64,000 nt of DNA, taken from Streptomyces violaceusniger Tu 4113. Its GTDB lineage: Bacteria > Actinomycetota > Actinomycetes > Streptomycetales > Streptomycetaceae. A program made the translations under genes and the position numbers. The notes beneath the pieces were generated by a model that was not told the DNA's origin, searched no databases, and saw nothing but the letters and a program-made list of their open reading frames with translations. The stretch lies in contig NC_015957.1 of the NCBI RefSeq assembly GCF_000147815.2, positions 8,370,001 through 8,434,000 on the forward strand, written 5' to 3'. Shown one piece after another: positions 8,643 through 17,257 of the stretch. Positions within the stretch are counted from its first letter, which is position 1, and each line of letters opens with the position of its first letter.

Positions 8643-9112
8643 TGACGCCTGCGGCGGGCTGTTCCCCTACCCGCCCCTTCCCGAAACTGGGGCTCCGCCC
8701 CAGCCCCCGACCGGGGCTCCGCCCCTGGACCCTGCTCCTCAAGCGCCGGAGGGGCTGGATTGGCTACGCCGCGTGGCAGGGGCTTCCCCGGGGCCCGGGG
8801 GGTCCGGGGCGGAGCCCCGGTAGCGAGGTTTGGGGCGGAGCCGCAGTTCCGGGTCCGGGGCGGAGCCGCAGTTCCGGAGTCTGGCACGGAGCCCCCGTCG
8901 GGGTCTGGGACGGAGCCCCCGTCGGGGTCTGGGACGGAACCCCAGCCGGGGCCTGGGACGGAACCCCGGTTCCGGGGCCCAGGACGGAACCCCGTTCCGG
9001 GGCCCAGGACGGAACCCCAGTCGAGCCCGGGGCAGAACCCCCGGCCGGGGGCTGGGGCAGAGCCCCAGTTTCGGGAAGGGGCGGGTAGGGGAACAGCCCG
9101 CCGCAGGCGTCA
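8643..9112. repeat. 470-bp GC-rich inverted repeat element with internal tandem repeats
   Basis: The ends 8643-8694 and 9061-9112 are perfect 52-bp inverted repeats, and imperfect pairing extends inward to about 8726. Between them are many copies of a roughly 21-29-bp unit built on GGGGCGGAGCCCC, GGGACGGAACCCC and GTTCCGGGGCCCAGGA. The left part (8703-8765) is nearly identical, in reverse orientation, to the element at 38850-39004. No transposase is encoded. It fills the stretch between the hydrolase remnant and the MFS gene; 9113-9155 holds nothing recognisable. Confidence 0.9.
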
Positions 9113-9155
9113 CGCCCCAGCAGAACGCTCAGCTCAGCCCGAACTCAGCTCAAGC

Positions 9156-10361
9156 TCAGCGCACCTCGGACATTTGCGGCATCGACTCACTGCTCGCGAC
9201 CACCCGCGAGCCACTCGCCGGGGCCCGGTCGGCCCGCCCCGCGATCAGCGCTATCGCCAGACCGATCACCGCGAGCACCGCGCCGACCAGCGTCGGGGAG
9301 GTCCAGCCCCAGCCCGCCGCGATGGCGACGCCGCCGAGCCACGCGCCACCGGCGTTGGCCAGGTTGAACGCGGAGTGGTTGGAGGCGGAGGCCAGCGTCG
9401 GGGCGTGCTGGGCCTTGTTCATCACCAGCATCTGCAGCGGGGTGGTGGTCATGAAGCCGACCGCGCCCAGCACCACGACCGACAGCAGCGCCGCCCACTT
9501 CACATGCACCGTGAAGTCGAAGGCCACGAGCGTGACCGCCAGCGCCGCCAGCGAGCCGTAGAGCGTCGGCCGCAGCGCCCGGTCGGTCAGCGGACCGGCG
9601 ATCAGGGCGCCCAGCGTCATGCCGATGCCGAACAGCGCCAGCACCAGGGTGACCGTCGACTCACCGAACCCGGTGACCTCGGTCATCATCGAGGCGAGGT
9701 AGCTGTAGACGGCGAAGACACCGGCGAAGCCGAAGACGGCGGTGAGCAGTCCGAGGATGACCTGCCGGTCGCGCAGCGCGCCGAGCTCCTGGCGGAGGCC
9801 GCCGTGCTCCTCGTGGGAGACCTGCGGGATGAGGCGGGCGAGCGCGCCCATGGCGACCACACCGATCGCGGAGACGACCAGGAAGGTCGCGCGCCAGCCG
9901 AGGTTCTGGCCGAGCAGGGTGGCCACGGGGACGCCGACGATATTGGCGATGGTCAGCCCGAGGAACATGGTGGCGACCGCGCGGGCCCGCCGGTCCTCGG
10001 ACACCAGCCGCGAGGCGACGACCGCGCCGACGCCGAAGAACGCGCCGTGGGGCAGCCCGGCGAGCACCCGGCCCGCGATCAGCAGCCCGAAGGTGGGGGC
10101 GAGGGCGGAGGCGAGGTTGCCCACCGTGAAGAGCGCCATGAGCAACACGAGCATCCGCTTGCGCGGGATCCGGGAACCGAGGGCGGTCAGCAGCGGAGCG
10201 CCCACCACGACCCCGATGGCATAGGCGGAGACGAGGTATCCGGCCGTGGGCACCGAAGTGTCCAGATCACCGGCGACATTGGGCAGCAAGCCCATCATCA
10301 CGAACTCGGTAGTACCAATGCCGAAGGCGCTCACAGCAAGGGCGAGCAGGGCCAGGGGCAT
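9156..10361 (-). CDS. DHA1-family MFS drug efflux transporter (Cmx/AraJ-like)
   Basis: A 401-residue, 12-helix major facilitator protein. It begins MPLALLALAVSAFGIGTTEF and continues with the motif GLLPNVAGDL, which is characteristic of the AraJ/Cmx/PbuE branch of drug:H+ antiporters. The A-motif-like loop LGSRIPRKRMLVLLM lies between helices 2 and 3, and GRVLAGLPHGAFFGVG in helix 5. The frame is open 51 codons further upstream, but the ATG at 10361 is preceded by AAAGG and starts directly in helix 1 as in homologues. The substrate is unknown; chloramphenicol-type export is possible. It stands alone and is flanked by repeat DNA on both sides. Confidence 0.88.
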   Translation of the reverse strand: MPLALLALAVSAFGIGTTEFVMMGLLPNVAGDLDTSVPTAGYLVSAYAIGVVVGAPLLTALGSRIPRKRMLVLLMALFTVGNLASALAPTFGLLIAGRVLAGLPHGAFFGVGAVVASRLVSEDRRARAVATMFLGLTIANIVGVPVATLLGQNLGWRATFLVVSAIGVVAMGALARLIPQVSHEEHGGLRQELGALRDRQVILGLLTAVFGFAGVFAVYSYLASMMTEVTGFGESTVTLVLALFGIGMTLGALIAGPLTDRALRPTLYGSLAALAVTLVAFDFTVHVKWAALLSVVVLGAVGFMTTTPLQMLVMNKAQHAPTLASASNHSAFNLANAGGAWLGGVAIAAGWGWTSPTLVGAVLAVIGLAIALIAGRADRAPASGSRVVASSESMPQMSEVR

Positions 10362-10513
10362 GAGAGACCTTTCAAACGAAGGAGAAACGTGCAGAGGATG
10401 CGTATGTTCTCTAGCTGAACAAAGTCTCTCACGCCGGATGTTCCCGGGGAGATCCCCAAGATGAACAGGACGTAAGGTCTCGCCGGATGGACCGTGAGTT
10501 GAGTCACCCGCCA

Positions 10514-10612
10514 AGGTTCACCAGGCGGAGTTCATCCGCCGGGGTTCATCCGCTGAGGTTCATCCGCTGAGGTTTATCCGCCGGGGTTGATCCGCCCGGA
10601 TTCATCCGCGGG
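10514..10612. repeat. Minisatellite, about 17-bp unit (GGTTCATCCGCYGRG)
   Basis: Six or so degenerate copies run up to the stop codon of the next minus-strand gene. No gene is seen between 10362 and 10613. Confidence 0.75.
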
Positions 10613-10613
10613 C

Positions 10614-11639
10614 TCAGTAGTCGACCGACGCCGCCAGCGGAAGGTGATCGCTACCGGTCTTGGGCAGCGCCCACGCCGCGACCGGATCCACGCCGCGCAC
10701 CATGATCTGGTCGATCCGCGCCATCGGGAACGAGGCGGGCCAACTGAAGCCGAAGCCGTCGCCCGCCGCGCCCTGGGCGGACCGCATCTGCGCGGTGACG
10801 GGGGCCAGCGCCCGGTCGTTCATGGTGCCGTTCAGATCGCCGAGCAGGATCACCTTGCGGAGCCGCTCCCGGGAGATGGCCTGGCCCAGCGCCTCGGCGC
10901 TGGCGTCGCGCTGCCCGGCGGTGAAGCCCGCGTTGAACTTCACCCGCACCGAGGGCAGATGGGCCACATAGACGCCGACCTCACCGCGCGGTGTGGCGAC
11001 GGTGGTGCGCAGCGCCCGGGTCCAGCCCAGCTTGATGTCCACCGGCTTGGTGCCGGACAGCGGGTACTTGCTCCACAGCCCCACCGTCCCCTGCACGGTG
11101 TGGTAGCGGTAGGTGCCCGCCAGGGCCCGCTCGTACGTGGGCACGGCCGCGCCCGTCAGCTCCTCCAGCGCCACCACATCGGCGCCCGAACCGGCCACGT
11201 CCTCGGCGGTGCCCGCCGGGTCGGCGTTCTCCGCGTTGACGTTGTGGGTGACGACGGTCAGCTCGCCGCCGCTGCCGGACTTGTCGGAGAACATCAGCCC
11301 GCCGAAGAGGTTCAGCCAGACGGCGACGGGCAGCACCAGCGCGAGCACGGCGCTCGCCGACCGCCGCACCAGGCCGAGCACCAGCAGCACCGGAAGGGCC
11401 AGGCCCAGCCACGGCAGGAAGGTCTCCAGCAGGGAGCCGAGGTTGCCCACCCGGTTGGGGATGTCGGCGTGGAAGATCATGACCAGGGTGAGCAGGACCG
11501 CGATCGCCGCCAGCACCAGTCCGCGCCGCCAGATGCCGCGATCGTTCCGGAGCCGGTCGAGCAGGCGGCCGATCCGGGAACCCGATCGCCGGGGCGCGTC
11601 CCCGAGCTGTCGTGTCTCCTGTGTGTACGCCTGCGTCAT
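10614..11639 (-). CDS. Membrane-anchored endonuclease/exonuclease/phosphatase-fold protein
   Basis: A 341-residue protein. Residues about 40-120 contain three hydrophobic helices (GLVLAAIAVLLTLVMIF, then WLGLALPVLLVLGLV and ALVLPVAVWLNLFGG). The rest is an EEP domain probably facing outside: VVTHNVNAENA, VVALEEL (catalytic Glu), ILLGDLNGTMND and the final GSDHLPL (Asp-His pair). Family members hydrolyse phosphodiesters (nucleases, sphingomyelinase-like enzymes, phosphatases), and the substrate here is not predictable. The first ATG gives a plausible cytoplasmic tail with Arg residues before helix 1. It appears to be a single-gene unit. Confidence 0.88.
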   Translation of the reverse strand: MTQAYTQETRQLGDAPRRSGSRIGRLLDRLRNDRGIWRRGLVLAAIAVLLTLVMIFHADIPNRVGNLGSLLETFLPWLGLALPVLLVLGLVRRSASAVLALVLPVAVWLNLFGGLMFSDKSGSGGELTVVTHNVNAENADPAGTAEDVAGSGADVVALEELTGAAVPTYERALAGTYRYHTVQGTVGLWSKYPLSGTKPVDIKLGWTRALRTTVATPRGEVGVYVAHLPSVRVKFNAGFTAGQRDASAEALGQAISRERLRKVILLGDLNGTMNDRALAPVTAQMRSAQGAAGDGFGFSWPASFPMARIDQIMVRGVDPVAAWALPKTGSDHLPLAASVDY

Positions 11640-11815
11640 TCGCCGTCCCTCACTGCCTCAACTGCCGCGCGCCCTGGGCTACGACCCTAGGTGATGACCA
11701 GGGCTTTTCCCGACGCCCCCGGGGGCGCCTCCCGTCCCAGGACGACGGCTCGGCGGCCGGGAGTTCCGCCTCCCGGCCCGAGAGGGGGTGTTGTGACACA
11801 ACAGGCACAAACCGC

Positions 11816-12424
11816 TCAGCGGCGCGGGGAGACCCCGCCCAGGACCGTGTCGACGATCCGCTCGGCCAGCCCGTCGGGGAGTTCCTTCCACTCGTGGAGC
11901 ATGGCGCGGGCGAGCATCGGGCCGGTGAAGAGGTCGGCGAGCAGCTCCAGATCCACATCGGCGCGGATCTCACCGCTCTCCCGCCCCCGCCGCAGCACGG
12001 CGCGCAGGGTCGCGCGGCGGGCCGCTATGACGTTCTCGTCGTAGGCCCGCCACAGCTCCTTGTGCGCGTGCATCTGCGTGATGACGCTGCGCAGCAGCGC
12101 GGAATGGCGCTTGGCGAGCCCGCGGCGGCGCATGAACTCCAGGACGGTGACGAGGTCGTCGCGCACCGAGACCCCGACCGGCTCGGGGCTGGGCTCCTCC
12201 AGGGAGCGCAGCACATCGAGCATCAGCGCGTCCTTACCGGGCCAGCGGCGGTACACGGTGGCCTTACCGACGCCCGCCTCGCGGGCGATCCCCTCGATCG
12301 ACAGCCCGCCGACCGAGGCGCCCTCCTCCAGCAGCCGCAGCGCGGCCTCGATGATCGCGGCGTCGGTGGCGGGGCTGCGGGGGCGGCCGCGGAGTTTGGG
12401 CGCGGAGCTCTCCGGTGCGGTCAT
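11816..12424 (-). CDS. TetR-family repressor coupled to a DHA2 efflux pump
   Basis: A 202-residue TetR regulator. The N-terminal helix-turn-helix [20 protein letters not shown] lies near residues 44-63, followed by a C-terminal ligand/dimer domain of the TetR_C type. Its ATG (12422-12424) overlaps the stop codon of the upstream MFS gene as ATGA, so the two are translationally coupled and in the same mRNA. The probable operator is the perfect 22-bp palindrome at 14067-14088 before the MFS gene, which would make this an autoregulated repressor/pump pair like QacR/QacA. The inducer is unknown. Confidence 0.9.
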   Translation of the reverse strand: MTAPESSAPKLRGRPRSPATDAAIIEAALRLLEEGASVGGLSIEGIAREAGVGKATVYRRWPGKDALMLDVLRSLEEPSPEPVGVSVRDDLVTVLEFMRRRGLAKRHSALLRSVITQMHAHKELWRAYDENVIAARRATLRAVLRRGRESGEIRADVDLELLADLFTGPMLARAMLHEWKELPDGLAERIVDTVLGGVSPRR

Positions 12425-14046
12425 CGGTCGGCCGACGCCTCCTTCCGCGGGTGCGGCCGCCCGCCGTCGGGGGCCTCGCCGGAGGCGCCCTTGCCGGGCA
12501 GGAAGGCCAGCACGACCAGCGCGCCGAAGAGGGCGACGCCCGCCGAGCCGAGGGCGGTGACATGCATGGCGTGGACGAAGGCGTCCTGCGCGGGGCCCAC
12601 CAGCTCCTGGCCCCTGGGCCCCAGCTTCTCGGCGACCCCCAGGGTGGCCTCGACGGACTCGCCCGCCGAGTGCCGTACGGAGTCGGGCAGTCCGGGCACG
12701 GCGGCCAGGGTGTCCCGGATGCCCTCGCGGTAGGTGGAGGAGAGCACCGAGCCGAGCACGGCGACCCCGAGCGCGCCGCCGACCTGCCGGAAGGTGTTGT
12801 TGAGCGCCGAGCCGGAGCCGGCCTTCTGGCGCGGCAGCGCCTGCATGATCGCGGTGGTCACCGGCGGCATGATATGCGCCATTCCGGCGCCCTGGGCGAA
12901 GAACAGCACCTCCAGCACGACGATCGGGGTGTCCACGCCCAGCAGCAGGAACCCCGACATGGTGGCGGCCACCAGCAGCATGCCGCCGGTGCACACCGCG
13001 CGGGCGCCGAACCGCTCGACGACCAGCCGGGCGCGCGGGGCGAAGATCAACTGCGCCACCGCCAGCGGCAGGATCAGCAGCCCGGATTCGAGCGCGCTGT
13101 AGCCCCGCACGCTCTGGGTGTAGAAGACCATGAAGAAGGTCACGCCCATGAGGGCGAAGAAGACCAGGGCGACGGCGGAGATGGCGGCGGAGAAGGCCGG
13201 GTTGCGGAAGTAGCCGATGTCGATGGCCGGGTGGTGGCTGCGCTTCTCGTGCAGCACGAACAGGACCAGGACGGCGAGCCCGGCGCCGATGCAGCCCAGC
13301 ACCTGGGCATCGGTGAAGTCGGCGAGCTGGCCGCCCTTGATGATGCCGTAGACCAGCAGCACGAGCCCGACGACGGACAGCAGCACGCCCGGCGGGTCGA
13401 CCCGGCCGGGCGCCGGGTCCCTGGAGTCGGGGACGAGCACCACCATCGCGATCAGTCCGACGATCACGATCGGCACATTGACGAAGAAGACCGAGCCCCA
13501 CCAGAAGTGCTCCAGCAGCAGTCCGCCGGTGATCGGGCCGATGGCGATGGCCAGCCCCACCGCGGCGACCCAGATGCCGATCGCCTTCGCCTGCTCCTCG
13601 CGTTCGAAGACATTGACCAGGATGGCGAGGGTCGCGGGCATCACGAAGGCGGCGCCAAGACCCATGAGCGCCCGGAAGCCGATGAGTTCACCGGGCGAAC
13701 CGGAGAAGGCGGCGAGCACCGAGCCCGCGCCGAACACCACCATCCCGCCGAGCAGGACCTTCTTACGGCCGATCCGGTCACCGAGGATCCCCGCGGTGAA
13801 CAGCAGCCCGGCGAAGACCAGCGTGTAGGAGTTGATCGCCCACTCGAGCTGGCTCTGGGTGGCCCCGAGCCCGGTGGGCTTGGGCGAGGCGATCGTCTTC
13901 ATCGCCACGTTGAGTATCGAGTTGTCGAGGACGACGACCAGGACGCTGAACATCAGGACGACGAGGATCGCCCAGCGTCTGCGGTACATCGCCTCGGGGA
14001 CGCCGGACCCGTCCGGGGCGCCCTGGGTGCTGGATGAGGAGGCCAT
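12421..14046 (-). CDS. DHA2-family (EmrB/QacA-type, 14-helix) drug efflux transporter
   Basis: A 541-residue transporter beginning [13 protein letters not shown]; the first helix starts at [20 protein letters not shown]. Motif A is present as [16 protein letters not shown] and motif C-like glycines in helix 5. The Asp/Asn pattern [17 protein letters not shown] in helix 1 is typical of EmrB/QacA pumps. The frame remains open far upstream over panB, but this ATG at 14046 follows the operator and fits the family N-terminus. It is followed in overlap by its likely repressor. It would export an amphipathic toxic compound or antibiotic by proton antiport. Confidence 0.92.
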   Translation of the reverse strand: MASSSSTQGAPDGSGVPEAMYRRRWAILVVLMFSVLVVVLDNSILNVAMKTIASPKPTGLGATQSQLEWAINSYTLVFAGLLFTAGILGDRIGRKKVLLGGMVVFGAGSVLAAFSGSPGELIGFRALMGLGAAFVMPATLAILVNVFEREEQAKAIGIWVAAVGLAIAIGPITGGLLLEHFWWGSVFFVNVPIVIVGLIAMVVLVPDSRDPAPGRVDPPGVLLSVVGLVLLVYGIIKGGQLADFTDAQVLGCIGAGLAVLVLFVLHEKRSHHPAIDIGYFRNPAFSAAISAVALVFFALMGVTFFMVFYTQSVRGYSALESGLLILPLAVAQLIFAPRARLVVERFGARAVCTGGMLLVAATMSGFLLLGVDTPIVVLEVLFFAQGAGMAHIMPPVTTAIMQALPRQKAGSGSALNNTFRQVGGALGVAVLGSVLSSTYREGIRDTLAAVPGLPDSVRHSAGESVEATLGVAEKLGPRGQELVGPAQDAFVHAMHVTALGSAGVALFGALVVLAFLPGKGASGEAPDGGRPHPRKEASADR

Positions 14047-14066
14047 GCCGCCCAGGCTAGGCGACT

Positions 14067-14088
14067 TACGATACGAGACCGTATCGTA
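14067..14088 (-). promoter_or_regulatory. Perfect 22-bp TetR operator before the DHA2 pump
   Basis: TACGATACG-AGAC-CGTATCGTA is a flawless 9+4+9 inverted repeat ending 21 bp upstream of the pump ATG (reading minus). Size, symmetry and position fit the binding site of the co-transcribed TetR protein. Confidence 0.85.
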
Positions 14089-14283
14089 TTGGAAGAACTT
14101 TGCGAGGCTTTTGGCCGACGGCCCGGAGCAGGCCCCGCGAAAAGCAGGCCCCGCGGAAAGGTGGTCAAGGCCACCGCCCGGGGGATCCGGGCCCACTTTC
14201 GCCCCGGCAGGAGCCGTGCCAGCATGGGGTTGGTCCGGGGACGCCGTCAGGGCGCCTCGAGATGATGAACAGGAGCCGTAGCG

Positions 14284-15144
14284 ATGACGCACGTCAGTCC
14301 TGCGCAGAAGCAGTCCGAGAAGGCCCTCTACGGGGGCACGAGCTCCCGCCGCATCACCGTCCGTGACATCGCGGCCGCCAAGGAGCGCGCCGAGAAGTGG
14401 CCGATGCTCACCGCCTACGACGCGATGACCGCGTCCGTCTTCGACCAGGCGGGCATCCCGGTGCTGCTGGTCGGCGACTCGATGGGCAACTGCCACCTGG
14501 GCTATGAGTCCACCGTCCCCGTCACCATGGACGAGATCGCGCTGCTCTCCGCCGCCGTGGTCCGCGGCACCCGGCGTGCCCTCGTCGTCGGCGATCTGCC
14601 CTTCGGCTCGTACCAGGAGGGCCCGGTGCAGGCGCTGCGCAACGCCACCCGCCTGGTCAAGGAGGCGGGCGTGGGCGCCGTGAAGCTGGAGGGCGGGGAG
14701 CGCTCCGCCCAGCAGATCGAGCTGCTGGTCCAGTCCGGCATCCCGGTCATGGCGCATGTGGGCCTGACCCCGCAGTCCGTCAACGCCTACGGCGGCTACC
14801 CGGTCCAGGGGCGCGGCGAGGAGGCGGCCCAGCAACTGCTGCGGGACGCCAAGGCGGTCCAGGACGCGGGCGCCTTCGCGGTCGTCCTGGAGCTGGTTCC
14901 GGCCGAACTGGCCGCCGAGGTGACCCGCTCGCTGCACATCCCCACCATCGGCATCGGCGCCGGGTCCGAGTGCGACGCCCAGGTCCTGGTGTGGACGGAC
15001 ATGGCGGGCATGACGGACGGCCGGGTGCCGCGCTTCGTCAAGCAGTACGCACAGTTGCGCCAGGGCCTGGGCGACGCGGCACGGGCCTTCGCGGAGGACG
15101 TCGTCGGCGGGGCCTACCCGGCCGAGGAGCACTCCTTCCACTAG
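14284..15144 (+). CDS. panB: 3-methyl-2-oxobutanoate hydroxymethyltransferase (pantothenate pathway)
   Basis: A 286-residue protein with the KPHMT signatures: [20 protein letters not shown], the Mg-binding [14 protein letters not shown] around residues 138-142, [15 protein letters not shown] around 158-172 and ELVPAELA with IGIGAG toward the end. It makes ketopantoate from alpha-ketoisovalerate and 5,10-methylenetetrahydrofolate, the first committed step to pantothenate and CoA. The ATG at 14284 has AGGAG 9 nt upstream. It is monocistronic here; a terminator follows. The pump operator of the divergent gene lies about 195 bp upstream. Confidence 0.96.
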   Translation: MTHVSPAQKQSEKALYGGTSSRRITVRDIAAAKERAEKWPMLTAYDAMTASVFDQAGIPVLLVGDSMGNCHLGYESTVPVTMDEIALLSAAVVRGTRRALVVGDLPFGSYQEGPVQALRNATRLVKEAGVGAVKLEGGERSAQQIELLVQSGIPVMAHVGLTPQSVNAYGGYPVQGRGEEAAQQLLRDAKAVQDAGAFAVVLELVPAELAAEVTRSLHIPTIGIGAGSECDAQVLVWTDMAGMTDGRVPRFVKQYAQLRQGLGDAARAFAEDVVGGAYPAEEHSFH

Positions 15145-15210
15145 GCACCACGGGCCACCAGGCACGACGAGTCACTGGCCACCAGCCACCACGAGCCACT
15201 GCGGTACAAC

Positions 15211-15246
15211 GACAGCCCGCCGATCTTCCCCCGTCGGCGGGCTGTC
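15211..15246 (+). terminator. Terminator hairpin after panB
   Basis: GACAGCCCGCCGA pairs perfectly with TCGGCGGGCTGTC around a 10-nt loop, 66 bp after the panB stop codon. Confidence 0.85.
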
Positions 15247-15292
15247 TGCCGCCTGTCGGCGGTCTGTCGGTGACGGCTGTCATCCTGGGCGC

Positions 15293-16303
15293 ATGACGCG
15301 GGAACAGAGGATCAGGGACGGCAACGCCGTCGAAGTTCGGGGGCTGGTCAAGCACTTCGGTGACACCAAGGCCGTCGACGGAGTGGATCTGGACGTGCCG
15401 GAGGGCACCGTCCTGGGTGTGCTGGGCCCCAATGGCGCCGGTAAGACGACACTTGTCCGCTGTCTGTCCACCCTGCTGGTGCCGGACGCCGGCACCGCGG
15501 TGGTGGCCGGGTACGACGTGGTGCGCCAGCCCCGGCAGTTGCGCCGCACCATCGGGCTGACCGGGCAGTACGCCTCGGTCGACGAGAAGCTCCCCGGCTG
15601 GGAGAACCTCTACATGATCGGGCGGCTGCTCGATCTCTCCCGCAAGGAGGCCCGTGCGCGGGCGGACGCCCTGCTCGAGCGGTTCTCGCTCACCGAGGCC
15701 GGCAAGCGGCGCGTGCGCACCTACTCCGGCGGTATGCGCCGCCGGCTCGACCTGGCCGCGTCCATGATCGGCCGGCCCTCGGTGCTCTATCTGGACGAGC
15801 CGACCACCGGTCTGGACCCACACTCCCGTAACGAGGTGTGGGACGAGGTCAGGCGGATGGTCACTGAAGGGGCCACCGTGCTGCTCACCACCCAGTACAT
15901 GGAGGAGGCCGAGCAGCTCGCCGACAACCTGACGGTGATCGACCGGGGCAGGGTCATCGCCGAGGGCCGGGTGCACGAGCTCAAGGCCAAGATCGGCGGC
16001 CGCACCCTGCAGATCCGCCCGTCCGACCCCGGCGAGGTGCACCGCATGGTCGGCGCCATCACCCAGGCGGGTCTCGACGGTATCGGCGGCGCGACCGCCG
16101 ACGTGCAGGATGGCCAGGTCAGTGTGCCCATCGCCAGCGACGAGCAGCTCACCGCCCTGATCGGTCTGCTCAGTGAGCGCGGTTTCGCGATCGCCGGGAT
16201 CGACACCACTATGCCCAGCCTGGACGAGGTCTTCCTGGCCATCACCGGCCACAAGGCGTCCGCACCGCAGGGCAACAAGACGCTGGAAGAGGTCACCGCG
16301 TGA
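15293..16303 (+). CDS. DrrA-type ABC exporter ATPase
   Basis: A 336-residue ATPase of the daunorubicin-resistance (DrrA) group. Walker A is GPNGAGKTT near residues 46-54, the signature is YSGGMRRRLDLA near 145-156, and Walker B with D-loop is VLYLDEPTTGLDP near 166-178, followed by the H-loop region LLTTQYMEEAEQLAD. The C-terminal extension with SLDEVFLAITGH is characteristic of DrrA proteins. It energises the permease encoded next, with which it overlaps by 4 bp (GTGA). Family members expel hydrophobic antibiotics or lipids. No biosynthetic cluster is adjacent, so the substrate is open. Confidence 0.93.
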   Translation: MTREQRIRDGNAVEVRGLVKHFGDTKAVDGVDLDVPEGTVLGVLGPNGAGKTTLVRCLSTLLVPDAGTAVVAGYDVVRQPRQLRRTIGLTGQYASVDEKLPGWENLYMIGRLLDLSRKEARARADALLERFSLTEAGKRRVRTYSGGMRRRLDLAASMIGRPSVLYLDEPTTGLDPHSRNEVWDEVRRMVTEGATVLLTTQYMEEAEQLADNLTVIDRGRVIAEGRVHELKAKIGGRTLQIRPSDPGEVHRMVGAITQAGLDGIGGATADVQDGQVSVPIASDEQLTALIGLLSERGFAIAGIDTTMPSLDEVFLAITGHKASAPQGNKTLEEVTA

Positions 16304-17124
16304 GTACGGCCACGATGACCGCGCCCGTGCGGGGAAAGAGCGACGGCCGGATCGGCCCCCGCGCCAATCTGCGCCACATCGGCGCCCTGGTGCGGCGGAA
16401 CGCCCTGCAGATCAGGTACGAACCGTTCGCGATGTTCGACGCCCTGGCGATGCCGATCGTCTTCGCGCTGCTGTTCACCTATGTCTTCGGCGGCGCGATG
16501 ACGGGCGGCAACCGCTCCGAGTACGTCAACTACTTCATCCCCGGCCTCATGGCGATGGGCGGGCTCAACATCGCGATGTCGATCGGCACCGGCGTCAATG
16601 ACGACTTCAACAAGGGCGTCATGGACCGCTTCCGGACGCTGCCGATCGCCCGCTCCTCGGTGCTGATCGCCAAGCTGGTCGTGGAGAGCGGCCGGATGCT
16701 GGTGTCCACGCTCATCCTGCTGATCATGGGCTTCATCATGGGCTTCGAGCTCAAGACCGGCCCGCTGGAGCTGCTGGCCGCGGTGGCCCTGGCCGTGCTC
16801 TTCGGATCCTCGCTGACCTGGATCTTCATGCTGCTGGGCATGTCGCTGCCCAACCCGCAGGCGGTCAGCGGCATGGGTTTCCTGGTGATAATGCCCCTGC
16901 AGTTCGGCTCGTCCATCTTCGCGCCGACCGCCACCATGCCGGGCTGGCTGCGGTCCTTCACCGAGTACAACCCGCTGTCCCGGCTCGCCGACGCCGCACG
17001 GGCGCTGACCAGCGGCCATGGCGCGATAGCCGAGCCGGTGACGGTGACCATGATCTGGGCGGTGGGCATCACGGTGCTCATGGCGCCGCTCGCGGTGCGC
17101 AAGTTCCGCAACAAGACGACCTGA
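16300..17124 (+). CDS. DrrB-type ABC-2 exporter permease
   Basis: A 274-residue ABC-2 membrane protein with six hydrophobic segments (AMPIVFALLFTYVF, YFIPGLMAMGGLNIAMSI, MLVSTLILLIMGFIMGF and others). The conserved stretches RFRTLPIARSSVL and SIFAPTATMPGWLRSFTEYNPLSRLADAAR are typical of DrrB. The GTG start overlaps the ATPase stop codon, indicating translational coupling and a fixed ATPase:permease ratio. Together with the preceding gene it forms a complete exporter. Confidence 0.92.
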   Translation: MSTATMTAPVRGKSDGRIGPRANLRHIGALVRRNALQIRYEPFAMFDALAMPIVFALLFTYVFGGAMTGGNRSEYVNYFIPGLMAMGGLNIAMSIGTGVNDDFNKGVMDRFRTLPIARSSVLIAKLVVESGRMLVSTLILLIMGFIMGFELKTGPLELLAAVALAVLFGSSLTWIFMLLGMSLPNPQAVSGMGFLVIMPLQFGSSIFAPTATMPGWLRSFTEYNPLSRLADAARALTSGHGAIAEPVTVTMIWAVGITVLMAPLAVRKFRNKTT

Positions 17125-17143
17125 CGGTCCACGGTCTCGAGCC

Positions 17144-17182
17144 ACCGGCCGGGCGCGCCCTACGGGGGGGCGCCCGGCCGGT
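17144..17182 (+). terminator. Terminator hairpin after the ABC exporter
   Basis: ACCGGCCGGGCGC pairs with GCGCCCGGCCGGT around a G-rich loop, 20 bp after the permease stop. It lies between convergent genes and may serve both strands. Confidence 0.75.
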
Positions 17183-17210
17183 CGTCGTCCCGCCCCTCCC
17201 GGTGCTTCCC

Positions 17211-17257
17211 GACCTGCTCACCGACCTGCTCACCGACCCGCTCACCGACCCGCTCAG
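17211..17257. repeat. Four copies of a 12-bp direct repeat (GACCYGCTCACC)
   Basis: Four tandem 12-bp units, the last running into the stop codon of the AfsR-like gene on the minus strand. Confidence 0.85.

Noticed and set aside
14047..15165. Upstream extension of the DHA2 pump frame across panB
   Set aside because: It is antisense to panB, passes through the operator, and pumps of this family start at the ATG at 14046.
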